A stretch of DNA of 64,000 bases, taken from NCBI RefSeq assembly GCF_000972845.2, contig NC_040016.1, positions 14,528,701-14,592,700 on the forward strand, given 5' to 3'. The position numbers and the translations under genes are program-made. The stretch comes from Larimichthys crocea (Eukaryota > Chordata > Actinopteri > Sciaenidae). This document shows, piece by piece, positions 12,473 through 63,500 of the stretch (the stretch's first letter is position 1; every line of letters begins with the position of its first letter). Below the pieces are notes generated by a model. It was not told the DNA's origin. It searched no databases and saw only the letters and a list, made by a program, of their open reading frames with translations.

Positions 12473-12710
12473 CAATTCAATTTTATTTATATAGCATCTA
12501 ATCATAACAGAAGTTGTCTCATGACACATAGAGCAGGTCTAGACTGTATTTTTTCATCATATTATTTACAGAGACCCAACAATGGTCACCATGACCAAAC
12601 ACATTGCCAAGGAAAAAATTCCTCTCCAAAACCTCCATCTCACAGTCAGTCCATTGCTGTTCCAGGAAGGAGAGACTGTGGTGGGTGTTAAACATGTGAG
12701 GAACGTAACA
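12473..12710 (+). repeat. Interspersed repeat, family A copy 1
   Basis: Begins TTCAATTTTATTTATATAGC and includes GCAGGTCTAGACTGTA, which recurs at 37621-37640. A common teleost dispersed element; family name not assigned. Confidence 0.6.
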
Positions 12711-12714
12711 GGCC

Positions 12715-12935
12715 ATATCTAGAGCCAGTGTTTAGTTTGTCCATTCTGGGCTACTGTAGAAACATGACAGACTCTGTGGAAGAGGACCTGCAGTGTCTGT
12801 AGATATAGTTGGTATAGGTAACAAAAACATAATGATTCTTATTTTCAGGTGATTATACACTCATGGAAACATAATTATGCATATTATATTCAATATCTGT
12901 CATATTCTGTAAATCTGGATCAGATCAGAAAATAA
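12715..12935 (+). repeat. Interspersed repeat B
   Basis: Contains CCATTCTGGGCTACTGTAG and TTTTCAGGTGATTATACAC, wording I recognise from a dispersed teleost element. Directly follows repeat A, so the region is a mosaic. Confidence 0.45.
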
Positions 12936-13024
12936 AAGTTTTGATCTAAACAGGAATTAAGTACGAATCAACTCATTTCAAGAACAGTAATAAGTAATAA
13001 CTCTGAATGAATTTCAATTCATCT

Positions 13025-13325
13025 TGAAAAACATAATGCCAATGTCATCACATCGCATCATCAGGCGGCTTTGGGTCAGAAGATCAGTTTGACCTCCAGT
13101 CTGTGCATCAAAGTTTCCTTTGGCAAGATACTGAACCCAAAATTGCTCCCGAAGACTGTGCCATCGGTGTGTGAATGATGAGCAATTGGCACCTTGCATG
13201 GTAGCCATTGCAGTCTGTGTATAAATGTGTGCGAATGGGTGAATGAGACATGTAGCGTAAAAGCGATTTAAGTGGTCAGAAGACTAGAAAGGCGCTATAT
13301 GAGTACAGTCCATTTATCATCACCC
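13025..13325 (+). repeat. Interspersed repeat C (SINE-like)
   Basis: Includes TGTGCCATCGGTGTGTGAAT, AAGTGGTCAGAAGACTAG and GCGCTATATGAG, hallmarks of a widespread teleost short repeat that ends near CAGTCCATTTA. No intact promoter boxes. Confidence 0.55.
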
Positions 13326-13635
13326 AGCAGGTTTCTCATGAGTTGTTTTGAAACTTGGATTTCTGTTTTTCTCCATTTTCTCTTTGCTAAAAGTTTCCAG
13401 TTTTCTAAGACTAAAGTTCACAAACAATAACCGATTAAATCACAACTTCCCTTCAGAATAAATTTAAAACCTAGTCATTTTTTTTGCTTCCTGTATGTAA
13501 AAGATATTTCATCTGTCACAGAGTCATTCTTCAAGCTGCAACTTGTACAAAGCTCATCATAAAGGTGACAGATGTCAGATACAGATGTGTCAGGCAGACG
13601 TGACATCCATGAAACATCGTCTTATTTATACTCAC

Positions 13636-13710
13636 ACAGTCTTCTAGCCTCAGGCTCAGTCAGCAGTCCACAGAGGTGAGAGGCACAGCTTCAATCGATG
13701 AGTCCCACTG
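13636..13710 (-). other. soat2: Candidate non-coding first exon of soat2
   Basis: An exon-like stretch on the minus strand ends at a good donor (GTGAGTATAA from 13635). It lies about 30 bases after a TATA-like run (TTAAAAA at about 13733-13739). It has no ATG in the retained part and would splice to the acceptor at 11430-11429. Inferred from splice and promoter signals only. Confidence 0.4.
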
Positions 13711-13732
13711 AAAGAGACTTGCTGAAGTGTTT

Positions 13733-13806
13733 TTAAGCAAGTGTGTGTCACAGTTCTTGTGATCTCTGTCCCCTCCTTTACTCAGCTGCTATTTTGCACT
13801 TTGCCC
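13733..13806 (-). promoter_or_regulatory. Candidate soat2 promoter: TATA-like run and HNF4-like site
   Basis: On the minus strand GGGCAAAGTGCA (13795-13806) is a direct-repeat-1 element one base off the HNF4 core CAAAGTCCA. About 55 bases downstream is a TTAAAAA run. Human SOAT2 is known to be driven by HNF1 and HNF4 in liver and intestine. Function here is inferred. Confidence 0.35.
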
Positions 13807-15077
13807 TTTTTGGCTCATGGGCAGGACAGGTCTTCGGCTGTCCAACTCCCCCCCCCTTCACCTCCTCTGCTGGATGTATGAGGTCATGCAGCAGAACGGT
13901 GGAGTTTGTCTAATCAGCGATGTGTGACTGCTCTTGCGAAATGTATTCAGAGCATGTATTGATGTATTGGCTATTGATTTTTAAGCAATTTCTCCTCTGC
14001 ACAGCTGAAAATATGTGCGTGTGCTCAGTTTTTCAGGTCAACGGTTTTCTACAACTACTAATTCAAAGGCAAAGTCAAGATTAAAACATAAAATCTAACA
14101 AATTTCGTGTTTGACCTTCACTGTGCCGAATAATGTTTGTACAAAGTTTGACACATTTCTAAATGAGGAATGTTTTTCTGTAACTTAAATCTATCTTTAA
14201 CATGTACATAAGAGATGATTTTAATACATCACAGTTAGTGTGACATGGAAACTTGAAACCTCCAGTGCACAGTAAATTCTTTAAAATTGAAATAAATGTA
14301 TTCATAAACTTGTTTCTAAAGCTTTGCTGTATAATATCGGGCTAATGAGAAAATAATGAAGCTGCTTTTTCATAACAGCAGTATTCAGTACTTATAAAGC
14401 AACAGCTAAAGGAAGACCAGTCTTGCATGACATAATGAAACTAGATGAGCACAATAATGGCAAAGGTCATTTTACTCTGTGACCAGATACAGGTAATATG
14501 GCAAATCGGCAAAGAAACAGGCTGTACAATCAGTTTGTTTTGGGTTTAGTTCAAGCGTTTAACTTGGACAGAAAGTTGGAACAAAGTAAATATAGTTTTG
14601 GTTTATACAGAACATTTCTGTTTAAAGAATTATTTCTTTACAGCATGTGATGTGTTCAAGTTCAATATCAACATCAATCTTTGTCATGTGCACAAAAACT
14701 GTATTAAGTTTCCCAATCATGCGATTGATTTAGAAAATGAAAACCACAGCAGAAAGCAAAGCTAAAGATAAACAAATCCACCTCTCTGCTAGCTTATGTC
14801 AGAGGCTGACGGAGAGTACGCCCCGTCTGGGGCCTGGGCTGCCCTACTTATTGATTTGTTTTGGTTCAATGTCACTGTCAGACTGTTGGCTTGTGTGTTC
14901 TCTTTAAAATAATAAGCCCATAAATTACTATCATCTCACACAGATGTGTAGTTTTTCCACAAATACTGAATACTCGGAACAGGCTCTAAAGGCTCCATCA
15001 AGAGTCAATGTAACATTATCAAATCTAGTGTTGTTGCTGTTGATTTGATTCATATGTGTTTTTCTGTGACTGTAGGG

Positions 15078-15427
15078 AAGGGATGTCAAACTCCTTTTAG
15101 TTTATGGACCACTACTGTACAACCCAATATGAGCTCAAACGAGCCGGACTAGTAAAACCATTTTGCATAAGAACACCTTCAATCTTTTCCCTTTTCACAA
15201 TTAATGATCCAACCATTTGTAAAACATGATAAACATCAAAAATATGTCTCGGTTTTTGTCATTACATGTGCATTACAACTTACAGACAAAATGTTCAGTC
15301 ACATGAATTGTGGAACTGAATATACTACTTTTATGAAGAAATGGAATAAATGACTTCTCTCCTGCAATAGTCACCCAAAGTCCAGCGGGCCAGTCCTGGC
15401 CCTGGGGCCATATGTTTAACACCCTTG
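15078..15427. mobile_element. Non-autonomous hAT-like element
   Basis: Ends are inverted repeats (AAGGGATGTCAAAC against CAAGGGTGTTAAAC, minus sense of the right end). The flanks are CTGTAGGG (15070-15077) and CTGTAAAG (15428-15435), an 8-bp duplication with two changes, the hAT size. No transposase frame. Confidence 0.65.
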
Positions 15428-16298
15428 CTGTAAAGGATAATATGTTTTATTTTATAAACAAGCTGAACCCTCCCCAACATTAGTACTAATGACTATCTTA
15501 AGTCCATATAATTTTGGCAAACCTAACGTGACATAAATTTCTCATAAATAAATTGTATTTTGAATCTTTTATTTTATTATAACATAGAAGTGTTAGTATC
15601 TGTTTAATGTGCCTTGCTTAAAGGTAAACATCTCATATAATTAGAGTAGCAGAGTAATAACAAGACAGTGTAATAATGATATGTACACATGATCATCTTT
15701 ATTAGAAGGAGTTTCATGAGATAACAGTACTGTTTCTCAGCAGCTACAGAAGAGAGTACTGCATGCACTAAATCACACGTATAAACAAACAAACCAACAC
15801 ACAAATGTACAAACACACAGACATTTCGCCTTTTTTTTTTTTTAAACCACCCTAACATTCTTGTCATAGTTTGATTTCTGCATATTTTGGCTACAGTATC
15901 ACATAGTATTCACCTTTCCAGAATATTTTCATTTTGGTTATAATTACTGTAAGACAAACAGAACAATAAGACTGAAAATAAATTGCACACTCAATCATTC
16001 AAACACTTACAGCTCAGTATAGTACCATAGTGCACGGTCAGGAGAATTGTTTTCTTCGTGGTTTTCATTGATCGACAAAAAAAAAAGGCCATTCACATTC
16101 AACTCCTGGTTTTTATAGGTTATGTAAACACACTGAACTTCAATGATAAATGTAAAGTTTCTCAAGTTCAATGACCTGAACAACTGCAGTATTCAGTGTA
16201 AAGAGGAGGAAATATAAAAAATAAAAAATGTGAAAAAGTGATTCATGTTTTTCAGGTAAGCCTCAATAGAATGAGAAGAGAGAGCCTTCTGATAACGC

Positions 16299-16980
16299 TT
16301 TAGATTACAGCTCAATTTACAATGTAATAATTAAGTATATACGGGGTATCAATAAAATACCCACTGGGTAACCATGTGGGATCAATATGGGGAAGTATGT
16401 TAGAGTAATAAGAGGGTCACAACTTTGTGTTAAAGAGGGGAAATGGGGCAACAGAGCAATGAACCAAGTTATGGCATCATTTATTTTAAAAATGATGATA
16501 TATTTCCAAACACTTTTTATTTATTTGGGGAAATTTCACTGTAAAATAAATAAATAAATATAGAGTACTTATTATTAATAATAAGGTGTGTAATATATGT
16601 AGCTGAGAAAACAAAATATTGGGCTAAACCTTGGTCTACCTTACAGCTGTACCTGATGTTAGAGGAGCCAGATACACTGGTTGTAAACTCGTTTTCAGGT
16701 GTGTACACTTTGAAAGTCTATATATTATGTTCACGTTATGTTATGTCATGTTATGTAGTTTGGCACCTTCTCTTTTCATAGCTACATATATGCTCATCCT
16801 GTTGGTTCCCTGTCTGTGAGCTGTAAATATTTAACATGTTCATTAAAAAAGTATTTATTTCTACATCCCTTCTAAACATAAATATGTAACCCCCTCATGT
16901 ACTTCTTTCCTTATGCTTATCGAGTAAATATCTCAACTGGTACCCCACATGTATCAAATACTTACATTGGAATTTGCAGG
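16299..16980. repeat. Possible inverted-repeat element
   Basis: CAATGTAATAATTAAG and GGGGTATCAA on the left face CAATGTAAGTATTTGA and GGGGTACCAG (minus sense) on the right. Imperfect and AT-rich; boundaries uncertain. Confidence 0.35.
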
Positions 16981-17329
16981 ATGAAATCAAAAGCTTTACT
17001 GCTTTGTTTTGTTAAAAAGAGACTTTAAGACTCTCCTCAGAAGATACAGCTCCTGTGCTCTCCCAAAATACACACATGTGAACACACACACGTACAGTCA
17101 CCCTCCATCATCCTGACTGGCTGATCAGGAGGTCAACAGACACAGCTTGAAGGGCAGCACGGAGTGACTGACTGTCAGTGTGTATAGACAGACAGATAAT
17201 CAACTTATCTACTTAGACTGCACAAAAGTAATACAGGATGTGATGTATCTGTATTTTGGGGTCAAAGGTCACCTCGTTGGCTGATGAGGCTCTATATCTA
17301 AGTGTGTGTCAGAGAGATAACACGAGGAC

Positions 17330-17490
17330 GTATCAGCTCTTGATAACCTAAAGTAACCCTGGGTTTACTGCATGTCAACATCTGAACATACAGAAAAGAT
17401 CTTCTTTAAACATCTCACTGCAGTATACATACAGTAAGCTCTGATGGAGACATATACGAGGGGTTACTGGGGGTTATCGAGAGCTGATAC
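17330..17490. repeat. Foldback: 30-bp inverted arms
   Basis: Left arm 17330-17359 and right arm 17461-17490 are inverted copies sharing GTATCAGCTCT, GATAACC and AGTAACCC. Spacer about 100 bp. Likely a small MITE between the two genes. Confidence 0.7.
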
Positions 17491-20400
17491 AGCCCTGCAA
17501 GATCCTCTTTAAATGACTCACTACAATCAGGGCTTTGGTCCCAATCAGAGTTGGTTCTTAAAGAGCCGTGGGATTAGTCATCTCTTGAACAAATTCATAT
17601 TGGAACACGTGCACACATTTTCATTCAATGACAAACAGGGGAAATCCAATTCATTTTGCAGTGTAACAAACACTGTCAGCATGATGTATTTCCACATAAA
17701 TGCAAACACCTGACATTCAACAACTGCTATAAATTAAGAATAAATAGCAAATGAATAACATTTTAAATAGAGCAAATGATAATATATATATTTCTTTTAA
17801 AGTAGAACTAGCAGTATAAAAATAGTTGCTACACAAATCTTTTTTTTTTCTTTTTTTTCACTCAGCCATGCTTTTGGTTGACATGACAATGACTGAATCT
17901 CACAGGCGATCCCTGACAGGCAGCTTCTGAAGGGATCATTTACAGCTTCAAAGTCTCTCTACGACTGACAAACAAGCAGGAATCATGTGTTTTAGACTTC
18001 TTTTCATATTCAGATGAAGTTGTTTTCAGACCAGTTAAAACCGGTGCAGTCAGGCTTTACCCACTGAATGTCTGAGTGTTTTATTTTAAACAATTCTCTA
18101 ACCAACTTCTTCATTTAGCGTGACAGTTCCTCTGGCTCTTTGCTCTTCCTGACAGTGCCTCTGAGCCAGAGCCATCTGAAGCGTTAAGATTTAAAAGATT
18201 GTGTGATCTAAAAATGGCAAGACGTGGCTACTCTATGTGAATAGAGGGTTTATTTGGTTCATTATTCCTTTATTATTATCATTCATTAGTCATTACATAT
18301 TGTACTGTATATGTAAACTTAATTTACCTTTCATTTAATTTGAGTAAGAAAGGACAAATTATGTCTAAATTGAGGTTTACTGCAGGTGTTCACGTGAATT
18401 TTAATTTAGTGTGTGTTGATCTAGCTACGTGACAGAAGCAGCCTACATGAAACAAAACATTATTGTTACTATGACTACTGACACGGTTGCTAAAACTTAC
18501 AAAAACAAACTATAATTAGCCTGATTCATGATTTCAGTTGGAATTCAAAACACACTTCCAATATTTCTCTGGTCATAATCTATATTCTTCATAATATGGA
18601 CAATAAAGAAAAGACAAAAAACATAAACTGATCCTGCTAACAAGGATTGTACATAAACAGGAAGTATGGTATCTAAAGCCTGATGTATAGAGTAGCTTAT
18701 TCCTCTGTGCCTCCATTGTTTCCAGTGGGTGTCATATTTCTTCATTACAGTGAATATGGGCACTGTGGTTTATTTCCAGTCGATCCCAAATGCACCATCT
18801 CGCTGCTGTAAAGACTCGCCAGAGTATCAAATGCGTATTGATCCACATCTGAAAATAGTCTCCAATAAATGCGCTATTTACTATTTTTTTTCTGTAAGGT
18901 TTGCCAAAACCTGCAGCGCCCAGTTGTTTTAGGAAATTACTAAGCCTCTTTAAAGAAATGAAACCATATATTCAAGGACTGATTTACATCTTCAGTTGAC
19001 TTGAGGCTGAGAGCCACGGGCAGTCTAAGCAAGTTAGCAAATACTGAGACAGAGCCTTGCTGGTTTCTGTCTTTTCACAAAATCTGTTGACAATAACACA
19101 ATTATTGAATAATGCCAGCCTTATCCTGTAAACACGATTATTTTTTAATACTGAATTCCCCATTAATGTTGACTTGTGCTCCTTCTGCACTGGTGTTCAG
19201 AAACATTTCATGAAAATGTTGCCTCACTAACTCTCTTCCTCTCTCTTGTATATTCCGAGAAAAGCTGCAAAAATCATGCAAATTCATAAGTATAAATATT
19301 AGTAAAATTAGCTCGAGGTTTACATTCTTTTCATGTTGTTTAACACAGTTTAACTTGGAGTTTTCGGATCCATACACACGTTTAATAATAATAAAGATCT
19401 TAAAGATTGAACGTACTGGTTTTATGTCCACTGGGATTCCCTCACTGAGACATACAGCACACCCTAGTGGTTACCTAAAACACTGTATCTTCTCTTCCCC
19501 ATCTTTCTATTAGTGGTCCCTTTGTTTTTCAAGTCGTGGGGGAAGCCTGGGTGTGCAGCAATATGTGTGAAAGCTGCCAGGTCAGGAACTTGAGATGCCA
19601 TGGATCCTACTGATACCCACATATATCCGACATCATTGCACAGGAAGGAGAAGGGTTGAAAAGGGAGCAAGCAGGGGGCAAGAAAAGGGACACAGGATAG
19701 ATAGAGGTCTGTTTACAGGAGGTCAGGATGGGAGAGGAAAGAAGGGCTGGGTGAACAGTGATCAGCTGCATGCAGATTTACAGAGAAGATCCCAGAAAAA
19801 ACATCTGCCTGGAGAGAGACACACACAGAAAAAGAAAGTAAGGGTGACAGTCTGATACATTTGAGAGAAACAGGTAGAGCGAACAGAAGAGGCAGCTGCC
19901 AGTGAGTCATGCTAACATTGCCAGGAGGAAGGCGTCTCAAGTCATTATATTTCCGGTGTCTTCACTCAGTTACTTTTGTGTGTTTGAGAATTGCATGGAG
20001 CACTGCGGGGCCAGATTTAAACTTCACAGGATGTAAAATTCACCACCATCGCACAAAACTTATATTTACTCAGCAGAAGATTTCATGCAGGCTTATAGAG
20101 CTCAAAACCTACATTTCATCAAGTATTTCATATAGCACTAAAAAGTGTTATACAGCGTTTTAACACATCACATCACTTTACTAGTTTACCTAAAGTAGAA
20201 GACAACCATGGTCTGAATTCAATTACAGCACTAGTTCTGCAAATGAGGTCGATGTCCTGGTGGTATTGGAATTATTAACTTAAATACATGAAAAAGGCAA
20301 CCAAGTAAATATTGTGGCAGTAAAAGTAATGAGATGAAGTAAAAAGCCAGAGCTGGTGATTATGTAAACCACATTTCTCATATGAGTTTATAATGTATAA

Positions 20401-20509
20401 CCTTTAACCCTGCAGATGTGAGACAGATGGTGTTTGTTTGCTATTTTTGTGCAAAGTCTTTCACAGTGCAGTCAGTGAGTGTAGGTATTTTTAGCATGGG
20501 AGGTCCCAG

Positions 20510-20529
20510 AAAAAAAAAAAAAAAAAAAA
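20510..20529. repeat. Poly(A) run
   Basis: Twenty A on the plus strand in the intergenic or 3' UTR region. Confidence 0.9.
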
Positions 20530-21387
20530 GATTAAATATTCAGTCCCTTCACCAGCTGGCAGCGTTTCTGCTGTAAACTCCACACAGCACCCAGGAGCTG
20601 ACACAGCGTAGCCTCTAAAGTCAAAGTGATGCTTCATAAGACAGGGTCAGCTCCCAACCCAATATATCTTATTTTATTTGAATGTGCCGTAGGTGAATTA
20701 ATTACTGGAAAAGTTACTATTCCAAAAGCACAGTAATGTGACACTTGTGACACTTGCATTAGCATATAAAAGAGCTGCACCTTTATCTGCACCTTTATCT
20801 GCACACTGCAAGCAACAACTGTGTGTGAGATGTGTGAGTGCTTTTAATTGAATATGCTTTGAGAAACTGGCTCATGGTTCAAACGGTTAACATTCACATG
20901 GATTTCAATTACGTCAGTTCATGTATGTCACTGACATTTAAGGTTATCAACAGGAGTGTTTTTATTTATGTATTTTTAAAGCATCCTATGCGATTTTTAT
21001 TGACAAAAGTTTCAGAATCACTGCCATGTGAACTCATATCTGAAGTCATAATGTTTAATTCAACTGTTCAAAAGCTTTTAGGCTGTCATAACATTAAGTT
21101 ATTTCTGAATATAAGTAAATACATTCAGTAGAAATAGAACCAAATCAAACTAAAATGGAGAAAAGCTGCTCATGTAGCTTCAAGGCTTCTGATTCTCCAT
21201 CTATCAGTCAGGGGAATTTTTTCAGACGCTCTGTCAAACCTATTACTGATATGCTCAGTGGTGTAAGGCTTTGGTTGCTTAGTAACTTTTTGAGATTTGT
21301 ACGTTCATGGACTCATTTTCCACCTCTGATTCATGAACCTGTCTTCTGCAGATGTGTTTTGTCTGTGCTCTTACCTGCTCAGGACTA

Positions 21388-59119
<37,732 letters not shown>

Positions 59120-59257
59120 CTGTGAAGGCCAACACAAGCACAGTCAGCTACACGACTACACAGACAGTTTAAAGAGCACTTTAGATTATTGTCAACGCCT
59201 TATCCTCGCCTGTGACTCGCTGTCTGCTCAGGGAAGTTTGTGCAGTAGAGCACAAGG

Positions 59258-59259
<2 letters not shown>

Positions 59260-59296
<37 letters not shown>
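59260..59296. repeat. TG microsatellite
   Basis: Eighteen TG units in kif5a intron 1, about 140 bases from exon 2. Confidence 0.95.
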
Positions 59297-59301
<5 letters not shown>

Positions 59302-59756
59302 GAAGAGACTTCACACATCATCTTTATCACTAAAACATTATGTAAAGCCATATTGTCACTATAAAAGTGCTGCATCAATATTTTCCCTTTACGCACAGTG
59401 AACATGCTTTATGGACACTGTGTCCATCTGTGTGTATTGGTCCTGAAAGGCAGTGCATATATCACATTAAGAGGCCCATCTGTCTTTTTCGAGAGGTGTG
59501 TATCCTGAGTGCAAGTCTAATTTTATTTGTGTGTATTCTGTGCTATTGAAAAGGCAGGGGGTGTTTTGAATGAGTGCAGTGCAGCATGAAGCCTTGGGCA
59601 AACGTCTGTGTGACCCCGAGGGACACGGAGAGAGGGATCACATCTGAGGTGAGGCCATTAGAGGGAGCGCTCAAGGACTTGAGGAGTAAAGTGATGCAGT
59701 TGACATGACAAATGGAGTGGAGGGGCAGAGGGGTAAGTAAGCATGTGAGTAAGTAA

Positions 59757-60560
59757 GTAAAGCTTTATTCATGGAGCGTTTCTTAAAACACACAGTTAAA
59801 AAATAAAGGAATACAATACAAAGAGAGACCAAACTAAAAAACAAAGACAAGGAAAGAGATCTGTAAGAAGACTTGGCTACGGAGATGGAGTTTAAGGAGA
59901 AAGAGTCCAAATATTCAGCAAATCTGAGGTACTGGGGAAGATGACTCCAGGGGGCTGGGGCCAAACCTTTTCTTTCACCTTTTGTTTTGCAGCTAGAGCA
60001 GAGGAAGGATAAAAGGCCAAGATCTGAGGGACGGTGTACTCAAGGAGTGGAATAAGGAATGAGGAGATCAGACATATAACTGGGGGCAAAGTCATGCGCA
60101 TGTTAACATGTCATATGTAATCAGCATGATCTTTGTAGTTCTTGCTACAAGAACAAGGGTAATGTGGAACAGACGGTTAGTTGTAGTTAATAGCCTTGTA
60201 GGTGTATTTTGGACTGTAAGTGATTTAAAGCAGCTTGACTGAGACACATGTAGAGGGAATTACAATAGTCTAGAAGGCAGAAAATAAAAGTGTGGAAGAT
60301 AAGAAATGTCAGATTTTTTAGATGTTTCTCAGCCGAAAAAGACTAAACAAGCATGGACAAGCATGATAACATGATGTTAAAAGTCATATACGGGTCAAAG
60401 ATGATATCAAGGTTCTTAGGGGTTGGTTTGATATTTTACAGCTGCAATGACAAAGATACCAGGTCCAATTAAAAGAATATCTGTTTTGTCAGGATTTATG
60501 TGGAGTAAATTAAGAGACAACCAGTCGAGTGGAAATGCAGTCAGGGCAGAAGAAAGTAGA
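59757..60560 (+). repeat. Degenerate dispersed repeat in kif5a intron 1
   Basis: Begins TAAAGCTTTATTCATGGAGC and carries TTTTGGACTGTAAGTG and GGGAATTACAATAGTCTAG, phrases shared by a very common fish repeat. No intact frame. Confidence 0.5.
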
Positions 60561-63500
60561 TGACCTGAAACCAGTGACTGTATGTGAGGAAGACAGTGTG
60601 AGAGAAAAACACAAAGACTGAAGAGGGGGAAAAGAGAGGAGAAGAGAAGGGAGCTGGTCTTGTGTCAGTTTCAGTTAACCCGGCTGTTCGTCAGTGAAGA
60701 ACCAAACACGTCAGCCAACTAGCTGAAATTAAACACAGCCAACCAGATACACGCTAACACGACACACAGGCTTGGATTGCCACTCAATCAATGAATTAGC
60801 AAGATAGCGTCATTAGTAGAAGAGCCATTTCACCCCTACCCACACAGTTCAACATATTTAATCAATCATGGGCCAAGCTCTGAGCATAGTGACGGAAAGC
60901 AGTTCAGTCACCTAAATAAAACATACCTGACTGCTCAAAGACTGTATTTTATGTACAGTATGTGTGTGTGGGTGTAGGGATGCATATACAGTGCATCAAT
61001 TCACTGTAGCATTGTCTGCAATTGTACACATATGGACATATGCTTATACACATCAGCCATGCAGATATACTACTGTTTAACTCTTTCTTTTTCTAAAAGA
61101 TTTGTCTTTATTTGATGATGTTACATCGAAGAACGACAGAAAAACAAGACGATAAGAGATCAGGTGGTGCCATGCATGCAACAAAGATCCCAACTGAAAT
61201 TGAACCAGGAACGTCATCATTTTAATCCACGTAACTACCTGAACATCCTGATTTGTTTAATTGGGGAATGTGCATTGCATTAAATGACTTTGTTTCAGTT
61301 CAAACAAGATTCATTTAAAGTGCAGAGGCTCTAATGCAGCCAGAGATAGGATTGATTTGAGGTCTTGATCCTGTCTATAACAGCGACTCAGCTACGTCTC
61401 TTTCAAGCCTGAAGAAAGGACATTTCATCTTTTAATTGACAATAAAGGTTACTTATGTAATCTGGATGTAATGTATAAGGGACAGATATATATTGCCCGC
61501 AAACCACCAGTTTTACATTCTATCCTTAATGTCCTGAGGGTTGTACAGTGAGTGGGAGCATGTTACATAACCCAATGCATTAAATCCATACAAGCTCCTA
61601 TTCAATGCTCCTATGTCTTCTATTCAAGCCCTTTCACGAGGAAAGAGACGATGATTTTTACTATGGGGCAAACACCATATTATTGCTATAATTATTCAAA
61701 CAAAATAAACTTTATTGAGCCCACAGGGATAAAGATTAAAAAATAAATTTAGAGATTTAAAATGCTAAGATGTGGGGAAAAGAGAATGAGAGCTGCTCCC
61801 AAGAACAAGCTGCCACACAAGCTGCACCGTCTTGCATATTAATATTGCACATCAAATATTTTCAATTGGTCTTAATGCACTCACCAATTGCCATGCTAAT
61901 GCTTTTTACTGCCATATAATCTGCTATAAAAAATAACATTTTAGTTAGTACATGTGATTCTGCCCTTTACATAAACACCATATTACTCAGGAGGATGCTC
62001 TAAATCGTGATTATGTGTGCACCAGCAGTCTGGGATAAAATACACCAATAATCCCCTGCACCCTTTTAGTATTATAGGAGCCTTGCTGCCTCTGTAAAAG
62101 CCATTCAACAACAAGCTAGACATAAAATCCAGATGCACACCGATTTATCAATGGCTTAAATAATTTCTTCACTTCCAGGCTTTCAAGGATGGATTCTTTC
62201 ATGTTTGAGCCCACAATTATTCTTTATCCTTTTCAGTTCACAAGCACATTTATTAGGTTGGTTTTTATGTCACATTCCATTTTAACACACGCACATCATT
62301 TATCTGTCATTTATACACAACTTACCACCATTGTAGGGAGTACTACAAATCATGGACACCAAAGACAGTGCCTATTCAGTGCAATGAGAATGCTCGCCTG
62401 GCACATATGATAAGGAAGTTTTCTAGTTTCTGACTTTACTTCTGGTTATATGACCTACTGAATATGTTCCTGTTCAGCCCATAGGCTTCACATTTAATGT
62501 CACTTTAACATCACTTTTTATGGCTCAAGTAAGGTTTTACAATTATAAAACATCAGTGAAAAAAACCCAACATAACATTAAGAGTCATAATTCACCTGGT
62601 TTGAAGTTTGAGATGTCCTTAGTTTTAGAGAGTCTCTTTTATAATGGTGCCGAATGGAGAAAATCCTCTTGGGGTGGCAGGATAATTTTTCACTGCACTA
62701 CAGTGGCCACTGGGCAAAATTGGAATCAAGGCTGAGCGGCGCCTGGCGTATCCAGGTCTTATTGTACATCTATGCTACAACTTCATCACAGCAAAGTACT
62801 ATTTTTTGTATGATCAATAGCCTAATAAATTATGGTAAAATAATCATGATGAAGAGTAAAAAATGCGTGAAGATTTACAACTAAAACCAACATTTTGGCT
62901 TGCAAGGCAGTATACAGGTTTTTAACAGTTTATTAGTTTAACATTTCAATTTCTACGTATTTTGATCTATTTTAATAAGATGAAAACTGGATAAAGGTTA
63001 TACACAGCAGCTCATACTCTTACCCTTTCTGTGTTGCCATGGTTTAACATACTGCCTGGTGTTCAATCAGTAGATACTCAGACAGTGAAATAACCTGCAT
63101 CAAGAAAATAGTATTTCAATTTCTGTCAGAGCTGCAAAGTTCAGTCTTTTGATCTCTTTCCAAACTGTCTTAAGTAAATATTTTGAGGCCGATATACTGA
63201 GTTGATATATTGAGATTAGATGAGAATTGCTGTTTCAGTCTGCCAAGAAAGTCGAGATGTTTTTTTCTCATGCCACTCAGTGCTTCTTTTCTAACCTATT
63301 TTATGAAGAAAAAAATACAATTCATGCCACTCCCAGGAGCTGTAGCTGAAAATCAGGCCACATTACTGCAGAGTAAAATGTTGAGTGTGAACATTTCAAC
63401 AATGACCTCCCATTTTACAGCTCGGCATAAAATAATTTGTTTGTGACAGAGGCTGGAGACAGTTTGGCAGAACCCAAGCTTCAATTTTGTGTACTTCTTA

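Larger units (their letters stand above)
11429..13635. other. soat2 upstream intron or 5' flank, repeat-filled
   Basis: No coding exon seen. The part from 12473 to 13325 is a block of three adjacent degenerate interspersed repeats (separate entries). The rest is AT-rich unique sequence. Confidence 0.6.
13811..21387. other. Intergenic region between kif5a and soat2, including kif5a 3' UTR
   Basis: Downstream of the kif5a stop (21388) and upstream of the soat2 promoter. No exon with splice signals and homology was found on either strand. The kif5a 3' UTR must occupy the upper part but its end is not identifiable. Contents: a hAT-like element, a possible inverted-repeat element, a foldback at 17330-17490 and a poly(A) run at 20510-20529. 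Confidence 0.55.

Noticed and set aside
61105..61225. Third tRNA-SINE copy
   Set aside because: Only loose similarity in word order (CATGCA, GATCCCAACTG, AATTGAACC); too decayed to support.
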